NCBI GenBank assembly: GCA_964523295.1
Contig: CAZGAH010000053.1
Coordinates: 1-30,379, forward strand
Reading direction: 5' to 3'
Source of the DNA: CAZGAH01 sp964523295
GTDB lineage: Bacteria; Desulfobacterota; Desulfovibrionia; Desulfovibrionales; Desulfovibrionaceae
Length of the DNA: 30,379 nt
The notes under the pieces are model-generated. The model did no database searches and was not told where the DNA came from. It saw only the letters and a program-made list of their open reading frames with translations. Each line of letters opens with the position of its first letter. Within the stretch, counting starts at the first letter, position 1. The position numbers and the translations under genes were made by a program. Positions 17,115 through 24,328 of the stretch are shown piece by piece.

Positions 17115-19808
17115 CTAGGGTTGCACCTGGAGCAGGTAGCGGTCATTCCATTTCAGGTACTTCCGGGCCAGAGCCTGCAAGTCCGCGGGCGTCAGACTGG
17201 CCACCTGGTCCAGCATCCGGCGGTTGGCATCGAGATCCTGTCCTTGCGAAAGCAGGGTGGCCGCCTCGCTGCTCCGGCTGGAAAGGCTCTGATGGTCGCG
17301 ATAATACTCGCCGACCAGCACATTTTTTCCCCGCTGCACGGCCTCCTCGGGAAGTGGAGCGGATCGCAGACGATCCAGTACGACCCGAAAACCCTCGATT
17401 GCCTGTTCCCGCTTTTCCGGTTGCGTACCGATGTAAAAGGCCACGAAGCCTGTGGAAGGACTCTGCCAGACCATGGCCGAGACGGCGTATCCCAGGGCCT
17501 TATCCTCGCGCAGTTCGGTAAAGAGCAGTCCGCTCTGGCCGGTCAGAATGGCCCGCAGCAAGGCCAGGCCCGGGGTATCGGCGTCGAGCAGTCCCGGCGC
17601 CTCGAAGACAAGCAGCAGGTGCGTCTGATTGCGTTGCTCCAGGGTAAGCGTTTTTTCCCGCACGGTCCGCCATTCGGGTTTGGCGAAAGCCGGTGCAGGA
17701 AGCGCTTCGCCGCCGCCGCGCAGGCGCCCGGCGAGGCTCTTCGCCGCGTCGAGAATTGCCGCCCGGTCGAAATCGCCGCATACAGCCATGACCCAGGGCC
17801 TGGAGCGTTGCTTTTCCCAGAAGGAGAGGATGGATTGCGGTGAAAAAGCCTCGATCCGGGAGGGTTCGCCCAGGTGGAAATAGCTGTAATAGGTATTGGC
17901 GTAGAGAAAGGGGAAAATATACCGGAAGGCCAGGCCCACGGGCTGATCCTCGCGCGATTTGATCGTGGCGACAAGATTCTGCTTTTCCCGGGCTGCCTCC
18001 TCGGGGGCAAAGGCCGGCCGGGTGAGCACCTCCAGAAACAGATCAAGCATATCCGCCGTAAAGCGCGTCGGAAACTTGGCCGTGAGCGAAAAGACATCGC
18101 GGGTCGTCCCGGCGCCAAGCGTAGCGGCCCGGTCCGAGAGAAACTCCTGAATTTGCGTGGCCGAGCGGCTGGCAGTGCCCTTGGTCAGCACCTTTGCCGC
18201 CAGTTCGGCCAGCCCCTGTTCATCGGGAAGGAGCAGCGCATCGCCCCCGCGCAGACTCAGATCGATGGACGTGTACGGCAGCGTGGGATCCGGCAGGAGC
18301 ACAAGCCGCGCGCCGTCGCCAAGATCGACGCTTTCCGTTTTCCCCTCGGCACGCTGCGACAGAGCCCTGGCGCGGGCCGCTGCATCCGGCCAGACTGCAT
18401 CTTTTTTGGCAGTCAACAGCGTGGCCGTAGCGGGATCGCCGATCACACCGGCAGCCTGGTCCTTGGCGCTACCGTTTTCCTTTTCATGCGGCAGCAGCAA
18501 GGAGGCAAAAAAACGTTCCGGCTGGATCCACGTCGCGACAAGTTGCTTGAGCTGGGCATTGTCAACGGAATTAACTGCGTAGAGATAATTGTCTTCGGCC
18601 AGAACGCTGTGCTTGAAGAGCTGGAAATACCCCAGCTTAGAGGCCAGACCGGCCAGCGTTTCCTTGGCCTGGAACAGGGAATCCTCGATATTGAGCCTGG
18701 CGCGCAGAAGCTCCTCGTCGCTGAAATCGGCGTCTTTCAGGCTGGCCAGTTCCTCGAGGCAGGCGGTCCAGAAGGCGTCGAGCTTACCGGCGTCGAGCGT
18801 AGCGCTGACGTAGAACATGCCCGTACGTTGCGGCGTCATGGAATAAACGGAAATATCGTCGACCAGTTGCAGCTCGTACTTAAATTTGCGGTACCAGCGC
18901 GAGGCCCTGTCCCCGCCCAGGATATGAGCGAGTATCTCGAGACCGGGCTCCTCCGCCGCGGTGAAACCAGGCGTCGGAAAGGCCAGACCAATATAAACCT
19001 TATTCCAGGCGCCGCGTTGCACTTCGATCCGGGGAACGCCGACGGACAATTCGCGCAACAGGGCCGGATCGATGACTTCCGGCGTACGCAACTCGCGCGT
19101 ATTCTGCAAACTCCCGAACAGACGCTGCGCCGCGTCGAGCACCTCCCTGGCCTTGACCTTGCCGCAGACGAGCAGCAACATGCTCTGCGGCTGGTACTGG
19201 CGACGGACGTACTCCTTGAGGGCCTGATCGCTCAGATTGGCGACACTCTCCCGAAAACCGAGAATGGGCCAGGCATAACCCGTCCCTGCCCAGACCCGGC
19301 TCTGGAGATCGTGAAAAATGCGCGAATTCGGTGAATCCTGACTGCGGTCGATTTCAGCCAGCACCACATCTTTTTCCCGGGCGAGTTCCTGCGGATCGAG
19401 AAGCGCCTGAAAGGCCATATCCTTGAGCACATCCAGCCCCAAGGCCCAGTGTTCGGCCGGCATATCGGCCATATATTCGGTATAGTCGAAGCTGGTGGCC
19501 GCGTTGACGTACCCGCCCACGGCCTCGATTTCCTCCGACAACCGCCCCGGACCGCGCGTCTGTGTTCCCTTGAACACCATATGCTCGAGCAGATGACTGA
19601 TGCCGGCCTGCTCCGGATCTTCGCAGGAGGAACCTGTCGGTGCGTACAGCCTGACCGAGGCCAGAGGAAAACGGTCGTCCTCCTGAACCAGCACAGTGAA
19701 CCCGTTGGACAGTCTGGCCACAACGGGAGCGGCGGCATGAGCCGGCCGAAAACTGAGCACCGCGCTCATGAACACCGCCGCGAGCAATACCGAGGCAACG
19801 TAACGCAT
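17115..19808 (-). CDS. Two-domain M16 (pitrilysin-family) zinc metallopeptidase, exported
   Basis: An 897-residue protein with a typical signal peptide (cleavage predicted after PAHA, residue ~25), so it acts in the periplasm. The N-terminal half carries the inverted zinc motif HLLEH (His72, Glu75, His76) with the third ligand Glu152 in VVLAEI, the spacing expected for M16. The second half, from about residue 450, is another M16-like unit that lacks HxxEH and would serve as the non-catalytic partner. Two active/inactive pairs in one chain resemble PqqL-type proteases rather than the split pairs of separate small subunits. M16 enzymes degrade peptides inside a closed chamber. ATG 19808 has AGGAGA eight bases upstream. 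The gene appears monocistronic: it has its own terminator and diverges from the glycosyltransferase gene. Confidence 0.94.
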   Translation of the reverse strand: MRYVASVLLAAVFMSAVLSFRPAHAAAPVVARLSNGFTVLVQEDDRFPLASVRLYAPTGSSCEDPEQAGISHLLEHMVFKGTQTRGPGRLSEEIEAVGGYVNAATSFDYTEYMADMPAEHWALGLDVLKDMAFQALLDPQELAREKDVVLAEIDRSQDSPNSRIFHDLQSRVWAGTGYAWPILGFRESVANLSDQALKEYVRRQYQPQSMLLLVCGKVKAREVLDAAQRLFGSLQNTRELRTPEVIDPALLRELSVGVPRIEVQRGAWNKVYIGLAFPTPGFTAAEEPGLEILAHILGGDRASRWYRKFKYELQLVDDISVYSMTPQRTGMFYVSATLDAGKLDAFWTACLEELASLKDADFSDEELLRARLNIEDSLFQAKETLAGLASKLGYFQLFKHSVLAEDNYLYAVNSVDNAQLKQLVATWIQPERFFASLLLPHEKENGSAKDQAAGVIGDPATATLLTAKKDAVWPDAAARARALSQRAEGKTESVDLGDGARLVLLPDPTLPYTSIDLSLRGGDALLLPDEQGLAELAAKVLTKGTASRSATQIQEFLSDRAATLGAGTTRDVFSLTAKFPTRFTADMLDLFLEVLTRPAFAPEEAAREKQNLVATIKSREDQPVGLAFRYIFPFLYANTYYSYFHLGEPSRIEAFSPQSILSFWEKQRSRPWVMAVCGDFDRAAILDAAKSLAGRLRGGGEALPAPAFAKPEWRTVREKTLTLEQRNQTHLLLVFEAPGLLDADTPGLALLRAILTGQSGLLFTELREDKALGYAVSAMVWQSPSTGFVAFYIGTQPEKREQAIEGFRVVLDRLRSAPLPEEAVQRGKNVLVGEYYRDHQSLSSRSSEAATLLSQGQDLDANRRMLDQVASLTPADLQALARKYLKWNDRYLLQVQP

Positions 19809-20150
19809 GATTCAACTCTCCTGATCACTCCCAACGTGCCCAGGCAACGCCGCGCGTGCGGCATGGCCCGGACAGATGGTTTTGTGTGGCAAATCGGCAT
19901 GACAACAACTCCCTTTCTCGTCTCGTCTGCGACGAAGGGTATCAAAAGAACCGGTAAAAACATAGCCCACGCCAGCAGGAAAAAAATACTCCCGGATCAC
20001 GCCCGAGGACGTTCTCAACGGACGGAATCGAAACCCGGCAATCGGGCGATATGCCGCACGCCTGAGACCTGACGGACGGTCAGGCCGGCGCAGCGAAAAA
20101 CCGAAGACGCAGTTTACAAATGCCGGCCGATTCCGTATTTATGGCCGGTT
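19809..20150. other. Intergenic region between divergent genes
   Basis: These 342 bases separate the M16 gene (minus) from the glycosyltransferase gene (plus) and must hold promoters for both. On the plus strand a candidate promoter lies at 20113-20141. A short hairpin, CCTGAC and GTCAGG around a five-base loop, spans 20068-20084 and has no T run. I could not place the M16 promoter. No small gene is convincing. Confidence 0.5.
20113..20141 (+). promoter_or_regulatory. Candidate sigma70 promoter of the glycosyltransferase gene
   Basis: TTTACA at 20113-20118 and TATTTA at 20136-20141 are separated by exactly 17 bases. The -35 is close to consensus and the -10 is weak. Transcription would start around 20148, practically at the ATG at 20151, implying a leaderless or near-leaderless message. 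That would fit the poor ribosome-binding site. Confidence 0.3.
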
Positions 20151-20873
20151 ATGCTTGCACATTCCACACTTTCCGTTGTCGTGCCCGCCTATAACGAGGC
20201 GGAAAACATCCCGATTCTTTTCGAAGAAGTGCGGTCCGTGCTTTCCCGTCTGAATCGGGACTGGGAAATCCTTTTCATCGACGACTGCAGCACGGACGAG
20301 ACCCTGCCGACGCTGCGGCGGCTGGCGAACGAGCATCCTGAACTCCGCTACCTGTCCTTCGAGCGCAATTGCGGGCAGTCGGCCGGATTCAGCGCCGGGT
20401 TCCAGGCCGCGCGCGGCGAGGTCATCATAACCATGGACGCAGACCTGCAGAACGATCCGGGTGATATTCCGCTCATGCTCGAGCGTTTCGGGCAGGGGGC
20501 GGACATGGTCATCGGCTGGCGGGCCAGACGTCAGGACACCTGGGCCAAGCGCATGGCCTCGTTGCTTGCCAATCGCGTACGCAATGCACTGACCAGGGAA
20601 AACGTCCGCGATACGGGCTGTTCGCTCAAGGTGCTGCGCGCCGACCTGGCCCGACGTATTCCCATGTTTACGGGCATGCACCGGTTCTTGCCCACGCTCA
20701 TGCGCCTGGAGGGCGCCCGGGTCGTGGAGATCAAAGTCAACCACAGGCCACGCCGGCATGGCACGTCCAAGTACGGCGTCCTTGATCGCGCGCTCGCCAC
20801 CTGGCAGGACCTCCTGGCAGTACGCTGGATGCAAAAACGCCACATCCGCTATGCACTGCGGGAGCACAACTAG
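20151..20873 (+). CDS. GT2 family glycosyltransferase (ArnC/dolichol-phosphate mannose synthase-like)
   Basis: A 240-residue GT-A enzyme of the polyprenyl-phosphate glycosyltransferase type. Signature parts are VVVPAYNEAENI near the start, FIDDCSTD, NCGQSAGFSAGF, and the metal-binding DxD within MDADLQND (Asp96, Asp98), followed by the RRHGTSKYG motif in the last third. Such enzymes move a sugar from a nucleotide donor to a lipid phosphate at the inner membrane. The two C-terminal membrane helices of ArnC are missing, so it may rely on its neighbours for membrane contact. The LAB_N protein starts three bases after its stop and the VTT protein overlaps that gene, forming a tight set. The ribosome-binding site before ATG 20151 is weak. 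Sugar and lipid acceptor are unknown. Confidence 0.9.
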   Translation: MLAHSTLSVVVPAYNEAENIPILFEEVRSVLSRLNRDWEILFIDDCSTDETLPTLRRLANEHPELRYLSFERNCGQSAGFSAGFQAARGEVIITMDADLQNDPGDIPLMLERFGQGADMVIGWRARRQDTWAKRMASLLANRVRNALTRENVRDTGCSLKVLRADLARRIPMFTGMHRFLPTLMRLEGARVVEIKVNHRPRRHGTSKYGVLDRALATWQDLLAVRWMQKRHIRYALREHN

Positions 20874-20876
20874 ACC

Positions 20877-21185
20877 ATGAGCGGCCCGGCCATACTCCTT
20901 CTCGGAATATGCGGCGTGCTGATGCAACTGCCCTTTCTGTTCCAGCTCCTGCTCCAGGCCAGACAGTACGCGGCGAGTCCCTCCCCGCAGACAACGCCGC
21001 CGTCTGCAAGGCAGACGCCGACGTGGACAGGTCGTGGCCGTGGCCTGCATGGCCTGGCCATAGCCGGCGCCCTGCTCGCCCTGGTGGCTGCCTGGATGCG
21101 GGCAGACCTGACGCTGGGCATCGGGCAGATGCTGCTGCTCTGCCTGCACGTCTTTTCCCCCTCCCGACGAGCCATCCGTGGATAG
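20877..21185 (+). CDS. LAB_N domain membrane protein (lipid A biosynthesis N-terminal-like)
   Basis: A 102-residue protein with two or three hydrophobic segments: residues ~4-24, ~58-74 and ~80-93. The pattern resembles the LAB_N domain (lipid-A-disaccharide synthase N-terminal domain), in particular the helix followed by RADLTLGIGQMLLL, where the family has an Arg-Asp-x-(4)-GQ signature. LAB_N occurs alone, fused to LpxB, or beside sugar transferases, and its biochemical role is not settled. A polar Pro/Thr/Arg-rich linker at about 33-56 is longer than usual. It lies three bases after the glycosyltransferase stop and overlaps the next gene by eight bases, so all three are probably one transcript. 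It may help hand over a lipid-linked sugar; that is inference. Confidence 0.7.
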   Translation: MSGPAILLLGICGVLMQLPFLFQLLLQARQYAASPSPQTTPPSARQTPTWTGRGRGLHGLAIAGALLALVAAWMRADLTLGIGQMLLLCLHVFSPSRRAIRG

Positions 21186-21852
21186 AGGACAGTCCAATCT
21201 CTTCAAGAGCCTGTTTCCCCTGCTGGGGCTCATCATCGTCGCCTTCGGATTCAAGGCCCTGGGTCTGCTCGATTTTTTCGATACGGCCTGGGCAGATCAC
21301 AATCTGGTCGGACACGGTGTGCCAGGCATGGTGCTGTTCTTCGCCCTGGGCGCCGGCCTGACTGCCATCGGCCTGCCCCGCCAGATCATCTGTTTCGTGG
21401 CCGGCTATGCCTATGGCCTGGTCGCCGGCGTGGCTCTCGGCATGGCGGCGACGCTTGGCGGCTGCTGTCTGGGATTCTTTTCGGCGCGCTATCTTGGCCA
21501 GGCCTTTTTCATCCGCCGCTATCCCCGGCAAACGCAGCGCATCAACGCCGCCTTGAGCCGCAATCCTTTCAGCATGACCCTGCTCATCCGGCTGGCACCC
21601 GTCGGCGCCAACGCGCTGACTAACCTGCTGGGCGGGGTCAGCGCCGTGCCGGCTCGATACTTCTTGTCAGGAACACTCCTCGGGCAGTTGCCGCAAACGA
21701 TCATCTTCGCGCTGCTGGGCAGCGGCGTGCGCGTGGATCCCTTCTGGCGCATCGCCGTCAGCGTTGTGCTGCTCGTGCTCACCACGCTGCTGGGCCTGTG
21801 GCTTTACCGACGCTATCGCCTGGAACAGGCCGTTTCCGGATCGGACGTATAG
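21178..21852 (+). CDS. VTT/TVP38-TMEM64 family integral membrane protein
   Basis: A 224-residue polytopic membrane protein of the DedA-related VTT (SNARE-associated) superfamily. It has a first helix at about residues 14-31, another at about 49-66, and a Gly-rich re-entrant-like stretch (ICFVAGYAYGLVAG) followed by GCCLGFFSARYLG. The family segment IRLAPVGANALTNLLGG comes at about residues 139-155, then a C-terminal helix at about 190-210. Members of this superfamily are implicated in moving lipids or lipid carriers across membranes. The start is GTG 21178, overlapping the LAB_N stop by eight bases, which suggests coupled translation. Placed with a polyprenyl-phosphate-type glycosyltransferase, a role with lipid-linked sugars is attractive but unproven. 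Confidence 0.85.
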   Translation: MDRGQSNLFKSLFPLLGLIIVAFGFKALGLLDFFDTAWADHNLVGHGVPGMVLFFALGAGLTAIGLPRQIICFVAGYAYGLVAGVALGMAATLGGCCLGFFSARYLGQAFFIRRYPRQTQRINAALSRNPFSMTLLIRLAPVGANALTNLLGGVSAVPARYFLSGTLLGQLPQTIIFALLGSGVRVDPFWRIAVSVVLLVLTTLLGLWLYRRYRLEQAVSGSDV

Positions 21853-22023
21853 CCGGGTTCTGACGCCTGGACCGGAACGACGTCCACCCGTACCTGATCG
21901 GACAAGCACCTCTTGCTTTCAAGGCGGTCGTGCTTATTCATCTGTGTAGAGCGTGCGCGGAGGCATTCCTGAAACGGGATATGCCCGCCCGACGGACGCA
22001 ACGCTCCAGGGGGGGGAGGCGTC

Positions 22024-22263
22024 ATGATTCAGGAAAATCCCAGCTACTTCAAGGCCCAGGAAGTCGTCAGCAAAGACGTCTTCGGCCATTGGGACATGCT
22101 CGTCAACTGGCTGCTGTGGGTCGGCGTGCTGATCATTCTCATCATCGCCGTCAACCTTGTCCGCAATGTTTTGATCAACAGAAAGAAAGGACGGACCATT
22201 ACTCGAAAAACACACCCGACCCGCGGCCTGCGCCATCTTTTCAGTTCGCTCCGGTTCTGGTAA
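22024..22263 (+). CDS. Small single-pass membrane protein, unrecognised
   Basis: I do not recognise this 79-residue protein. One hydrophobic helix spans about residues 26-46 (LVNWLLWVGVLIILIIAV), preceded by an amphipathic N-terminus with several acidic residues and followed by a strongly basic tail (RKKGRTITRKTH), which predicts a cytoplasmic C-terminus. ATG 22024 has an excellent ribosome-binding site: eight G at 22009-22016 followed by AGG, ending five bases before the start. That site and the close spacing to the zinc-ribbon gene argue it is real despite its size. The G8 run could vary in length and alter translation. Confidence 0.65.
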   Translation: MIQENPSYFKAQEVVSKDVFGHWDMLVNWLLWVGVLIILIIAVNLVRNVLINRKKGRTITRKTHPTRGLRHLFSSLRFW

Positions 22264-22297
22264 CATGGGACGACGCTACAGATAGCGGGAGGCGGGA

Positions 22298-22498
22298 ATG
22301 CTGGATAGAATGAAATGCCCGCGCTGCGGTCGTACAATGGACCGCAGCGCTTTTTATTGCAATAAATGCTCCAAAGCCTTGCGCGACGGAACGAGTATAC
22401 TCGAAAGCAGCAGACTGCTGCACTGGCTATACTGCTGCATCCTGGTGGTCATCATCCTGGGCGTTCTCTACCTGTTGTATCGCGGCTCCTACCACTAA
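22298..22498 (+). CDS. Small zinc-ribbon membrane protein
   Basis: A 66-residue protein with an N-terminal zinc ribbon, Cys7 and Cys10 (CPRCG) paired with Cys21 and Cys24 (CNKC). A short linker follows, then a transmembrane helix at about residues 41-62, and the protein ends just after it. This predicts a cytoplasmic zinc finger tethered to the inner membrane with only a few residues outside. Such zinc-ribbon plus helix proteins are common in bacteria and mostly of unknown function. ATG 22298 is preceded by GGGAGGCGGGA, a very strong ribosome-binding site. It lies 34 bases after the small membrane protein gene and is probably cotranscribed with it. Confidence 0.78.
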   Translation: MLDRMKCPRCGRTMDRSAFYCNKCSKALRDGTSILESSRLLHWLYCCILVVIILGVLYLLYRGSYH

Positions 22499-22598
22499 CG
22501 CCTTTCCTGGTCGAAAGCGCAACGCGGACAGATCATATCCCCCCGGTACCCGGGCATCGCCCCGCCTGCACCCCTGACCGATCCGTTCCATACAGCTT

Positions 22599-22627
22599 TT
22601 GACTTGAGCGAGGCTCCGTTGTAGATT
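22599..22627 (+). promoter_or_regulatory. Sigma70-type promoter upstream of the Cys-rich lipoprotein gene
   Basis: TTGACT at 22599-22604 and TAGATT at 22622-22627 are separated by exactly 17 bases. Transcription would begin near 22634, giving a leader of about 47 bases before the ATG at 22681. It suggests the lipoprotein gene, and perhaps lpxB and larC after it, have their own promoter. Confidence 0.55.
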
Positions 22628-22680
22628 GTCACGTCGGATGAGACCGTTCGCTCCAACACACAACGCTGAGGGGGTTCATC

Positions 22681-23031
22681 ATGCGCCAGATCATTCTCGT
22701 CACGCTGCTCGGGGTCGTGCTGGGCGCCTGCGCCGCCAGTTCGGGTAAATTCAGCACGCTTGAATTTCACAATCGCTGTTTCATGTATTCCGACGGCGGA
22801 GGGGGCGGGGGCATGATGGGCGGGAGCATGTGCGGCGGTGAACAAAACCGGATTTGCCAGGACTATTTCGAAATGCTCGATCAGGGCGCGGCGAACCGTC
22901 AGGACTGCCTGAAAAAGTGCCGGGATACCTACGACAGCATGTACGGCCCCCACGCGGTCGACGGCTGTCTGCGCGTTGTTCAGTACGCCTACGAAGTCTG
23001 TGGCCAGTATTGCCTGGGCAATTACGAATGA
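22681..23031 (+). CDS. Small cysteine-rich lipoprotein, unrecognised
   Basis: A 116-residue predicted lipoprotein. The signal peptide ends in the lipobox LGAC with Cys17 as the lipid-bearing residue; +2 is Ala, so outer-membrane sorting is likely if the usual rule holds. The mature part has a Gly/Met-rich patch at about residues 39-50 and eight further cysteines: 33, 51, 59, 76, 80, 96, 107 and 111. Two pairs are spaced C-x3-C (CLKKC and CGQYC) in likely helical segments, suggesting four disulfides in a helical hairpin. ATG 22681 is preceded by GAGGGGG seven bases upstream and by a good promoter. I do not recognise the family; a role in the envelope is all that can be said. Confidence 0.78.
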   Translation: MRQIILVTLLGVVLGACAASSGKFSTLEFHNRCFMYSDGGGGGGMMGGSMCGGEQNRICQDYFEMLDQGAANRQDCLKKCRDTYDSMYGPHAVDGCLRVVQYAYEVCGQYCLGNYE

Positions 23032-23158
23032 GGCATCCCGAAGGGGCCGCCAGCATCGGCGTTACCGGGCGCGGAGGCTTGTTTCCGGCTTCCGCTCCCG
23101 TGAAAAAGACGGGGCCGGAACACGGTAATCCGGATCCCGGCTTCCTGGCGAGGCGCCC

Positions 23159-24328
23159 TTGAGTCGTTGCCTGTTCATCAGTTGCGGCGAACCCTCCGGC
23201 GATATGCACGCGGCCACGCTCGCCTCGGCACTGCTGCAGAGCGCGCCCGATATCCAGCTCGCCGGCATCACCGGCCCCGGACTCGCGGCCTTGCCGGTCG
23301 AGGCCGTCGGGTCCATCTCAGAGCTCTCCGTCATGGGCTTCACCGAGGTCTTCGGTGCGCTGCCCCGCATCATCGCTCTGTTGCGGCGTATCAAGCGGTA
23401 TCTGCGCGTACGACGTCCCGACGCCGTGGTGCTGATCGACGCGCCGGACTTCAATTTCCGGGTCGCCAGGCAGGCGCACGCGCTCGGCATCCCGGTATTC
23501 TATTACATCAGTCCGAAGCTGTGGGCCTGGCGTACAGGACGCGTGGCCTTTATCAAACGCTATGTCCAGCGGATGCTGTGCATTTTTCCCTTTGAAGTCG
23601 ACTTCTACCAACGCCACGGCGTGGAGGTGGACTATGTCGGCAATCCGCTGGCCGACGGCATCGATTGGGAGCGTATGAGCAGCATCCCCGTGGACAGCCG
23701 TTGCGTCGGCCTGCTTCCAGGCAGCCGGCGCAAGGAGATTCAGGCACTGTTGCCCGAATTTGCACTGGCGGCGCGTATGATGCTGGCCCGGCGCCCGGAG
23801 CTGCGCTTCATCCTGCTGCGCGCGCCGGGCATTACCGAACAGGCGATACGCAAGCTCTGGCCTGCTGATATTCCCGTGACCCTGCTCGGACCGGAGCAAC
23901 GATACGCGCGTATACGAGGCTGCGGGCTAGTCCTGGCCGCATCGGGCACAGCGACCCTGGAAACGGCGTTGCTCGGCGTACCGACGATCGTCACCTACAG
24001 GCTGTCCGGGTTGACCTTTGCCCTGGCCCAACGCCTGGTCAACGTAAAATACGTCAGCCTGCCCAACCTCATCCTGGACGACATCGTCTTTCCGGAACTG
24101 CTGCAAGAGAACGCCCGCGGCGCTCGTATCGCCGAAATCGCCCTGAACTGGCTCGAGCACCCGTCTGTTACGAACGCGATCCGTGACCGGCTGGACGCGC
24201 TGCGCCGGCTGCTGTCCCCGCGTAATGCTCCCGCGCAGGCGGCTGCGCTCATATTGCAACACCTGGAGCGGACGCCGATGTCGTCCGAGACTGCCCCAAG
24301 GAACGGAAATGCCCGCATTGTATCTTGA
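23159..24328 (+). CDS. lpxB: Lipid-A-disaccharide synthase
   Basis: LpxB joins UDP-2,3-diacylglucosamine and lipid X to form the lipid A disaccharide at the inner face of the inner membrane. The 389-residue length is normal. It opens with CLFISCGEPSGDMHAA, the family GExSGD motif at residues 10-15. It continues with ELSVMGFTEV, IDAPDFNFRVA, YYISPKLWAWR, VDYVGNPLAD, LLPGSRRKEI and, near the end, YVSLPNLILDD, all expected LpxB landmarks. The start is TTG 23159, with GAGG five bases upstream; it gives the right N-terminus and no nearby ATG fits. The last 20 bases overlap the larC start, suggesting coupled translation. The C-terminal ~20 residues (after the last helix) are Ser/Arg-rich and not conserved. 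This gene identifies the host as Gram-negative. Confidence 0.96.
   Translation: MSRCLFISCGEPSGDMHAATLASALLQSAPDIQLAGITGPGLAALPVEAVGSISELSVMGFTEVFGALPRIIALLRRIKRYLRVRRPDAVVLIDAPDFNFRVARQAHALGIPVFYYISPKLWAWRTGRVAFIKRYVQRMLCIFPFEVDFYQRHGVEVDYVGNPLADGIDWERMSSIPVDSRCVGLLPGSRRKEIQALLPEFALAARMMLARRPELRFILLRAPGITEQAIRKLWPADIPVTLLGPEQRYARIRGCGLVLAASGTATLETALLGVPTIVTYRLSGLTFALAQRLVNVKYVSLPNLILDDIVFPELLQENARGARIAEIALNWLEHPSVTNAIRDRLDALRRLLSPRNAPAQAAALILQHLERTPMSSETAPRNGNARIVS

Noticed and set aside
17874..19334. 486-codon plus-strand frame
   Set aside because: Antisense to the M16 protease gene, whose HLLEH motif and signal peptide prove the other strand.
20068..20084. Hairpin CCTGAC/GTCAGG as a terminator
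   Set aside because: Six-base stem without a T run on either strand, and located between divergent genes where no terminator is needed.
20139..21254. 371-codon minus-strand frame
   Set aside because: Antisense to the glycosyltransferase and LAB_N genes; no domain visible.
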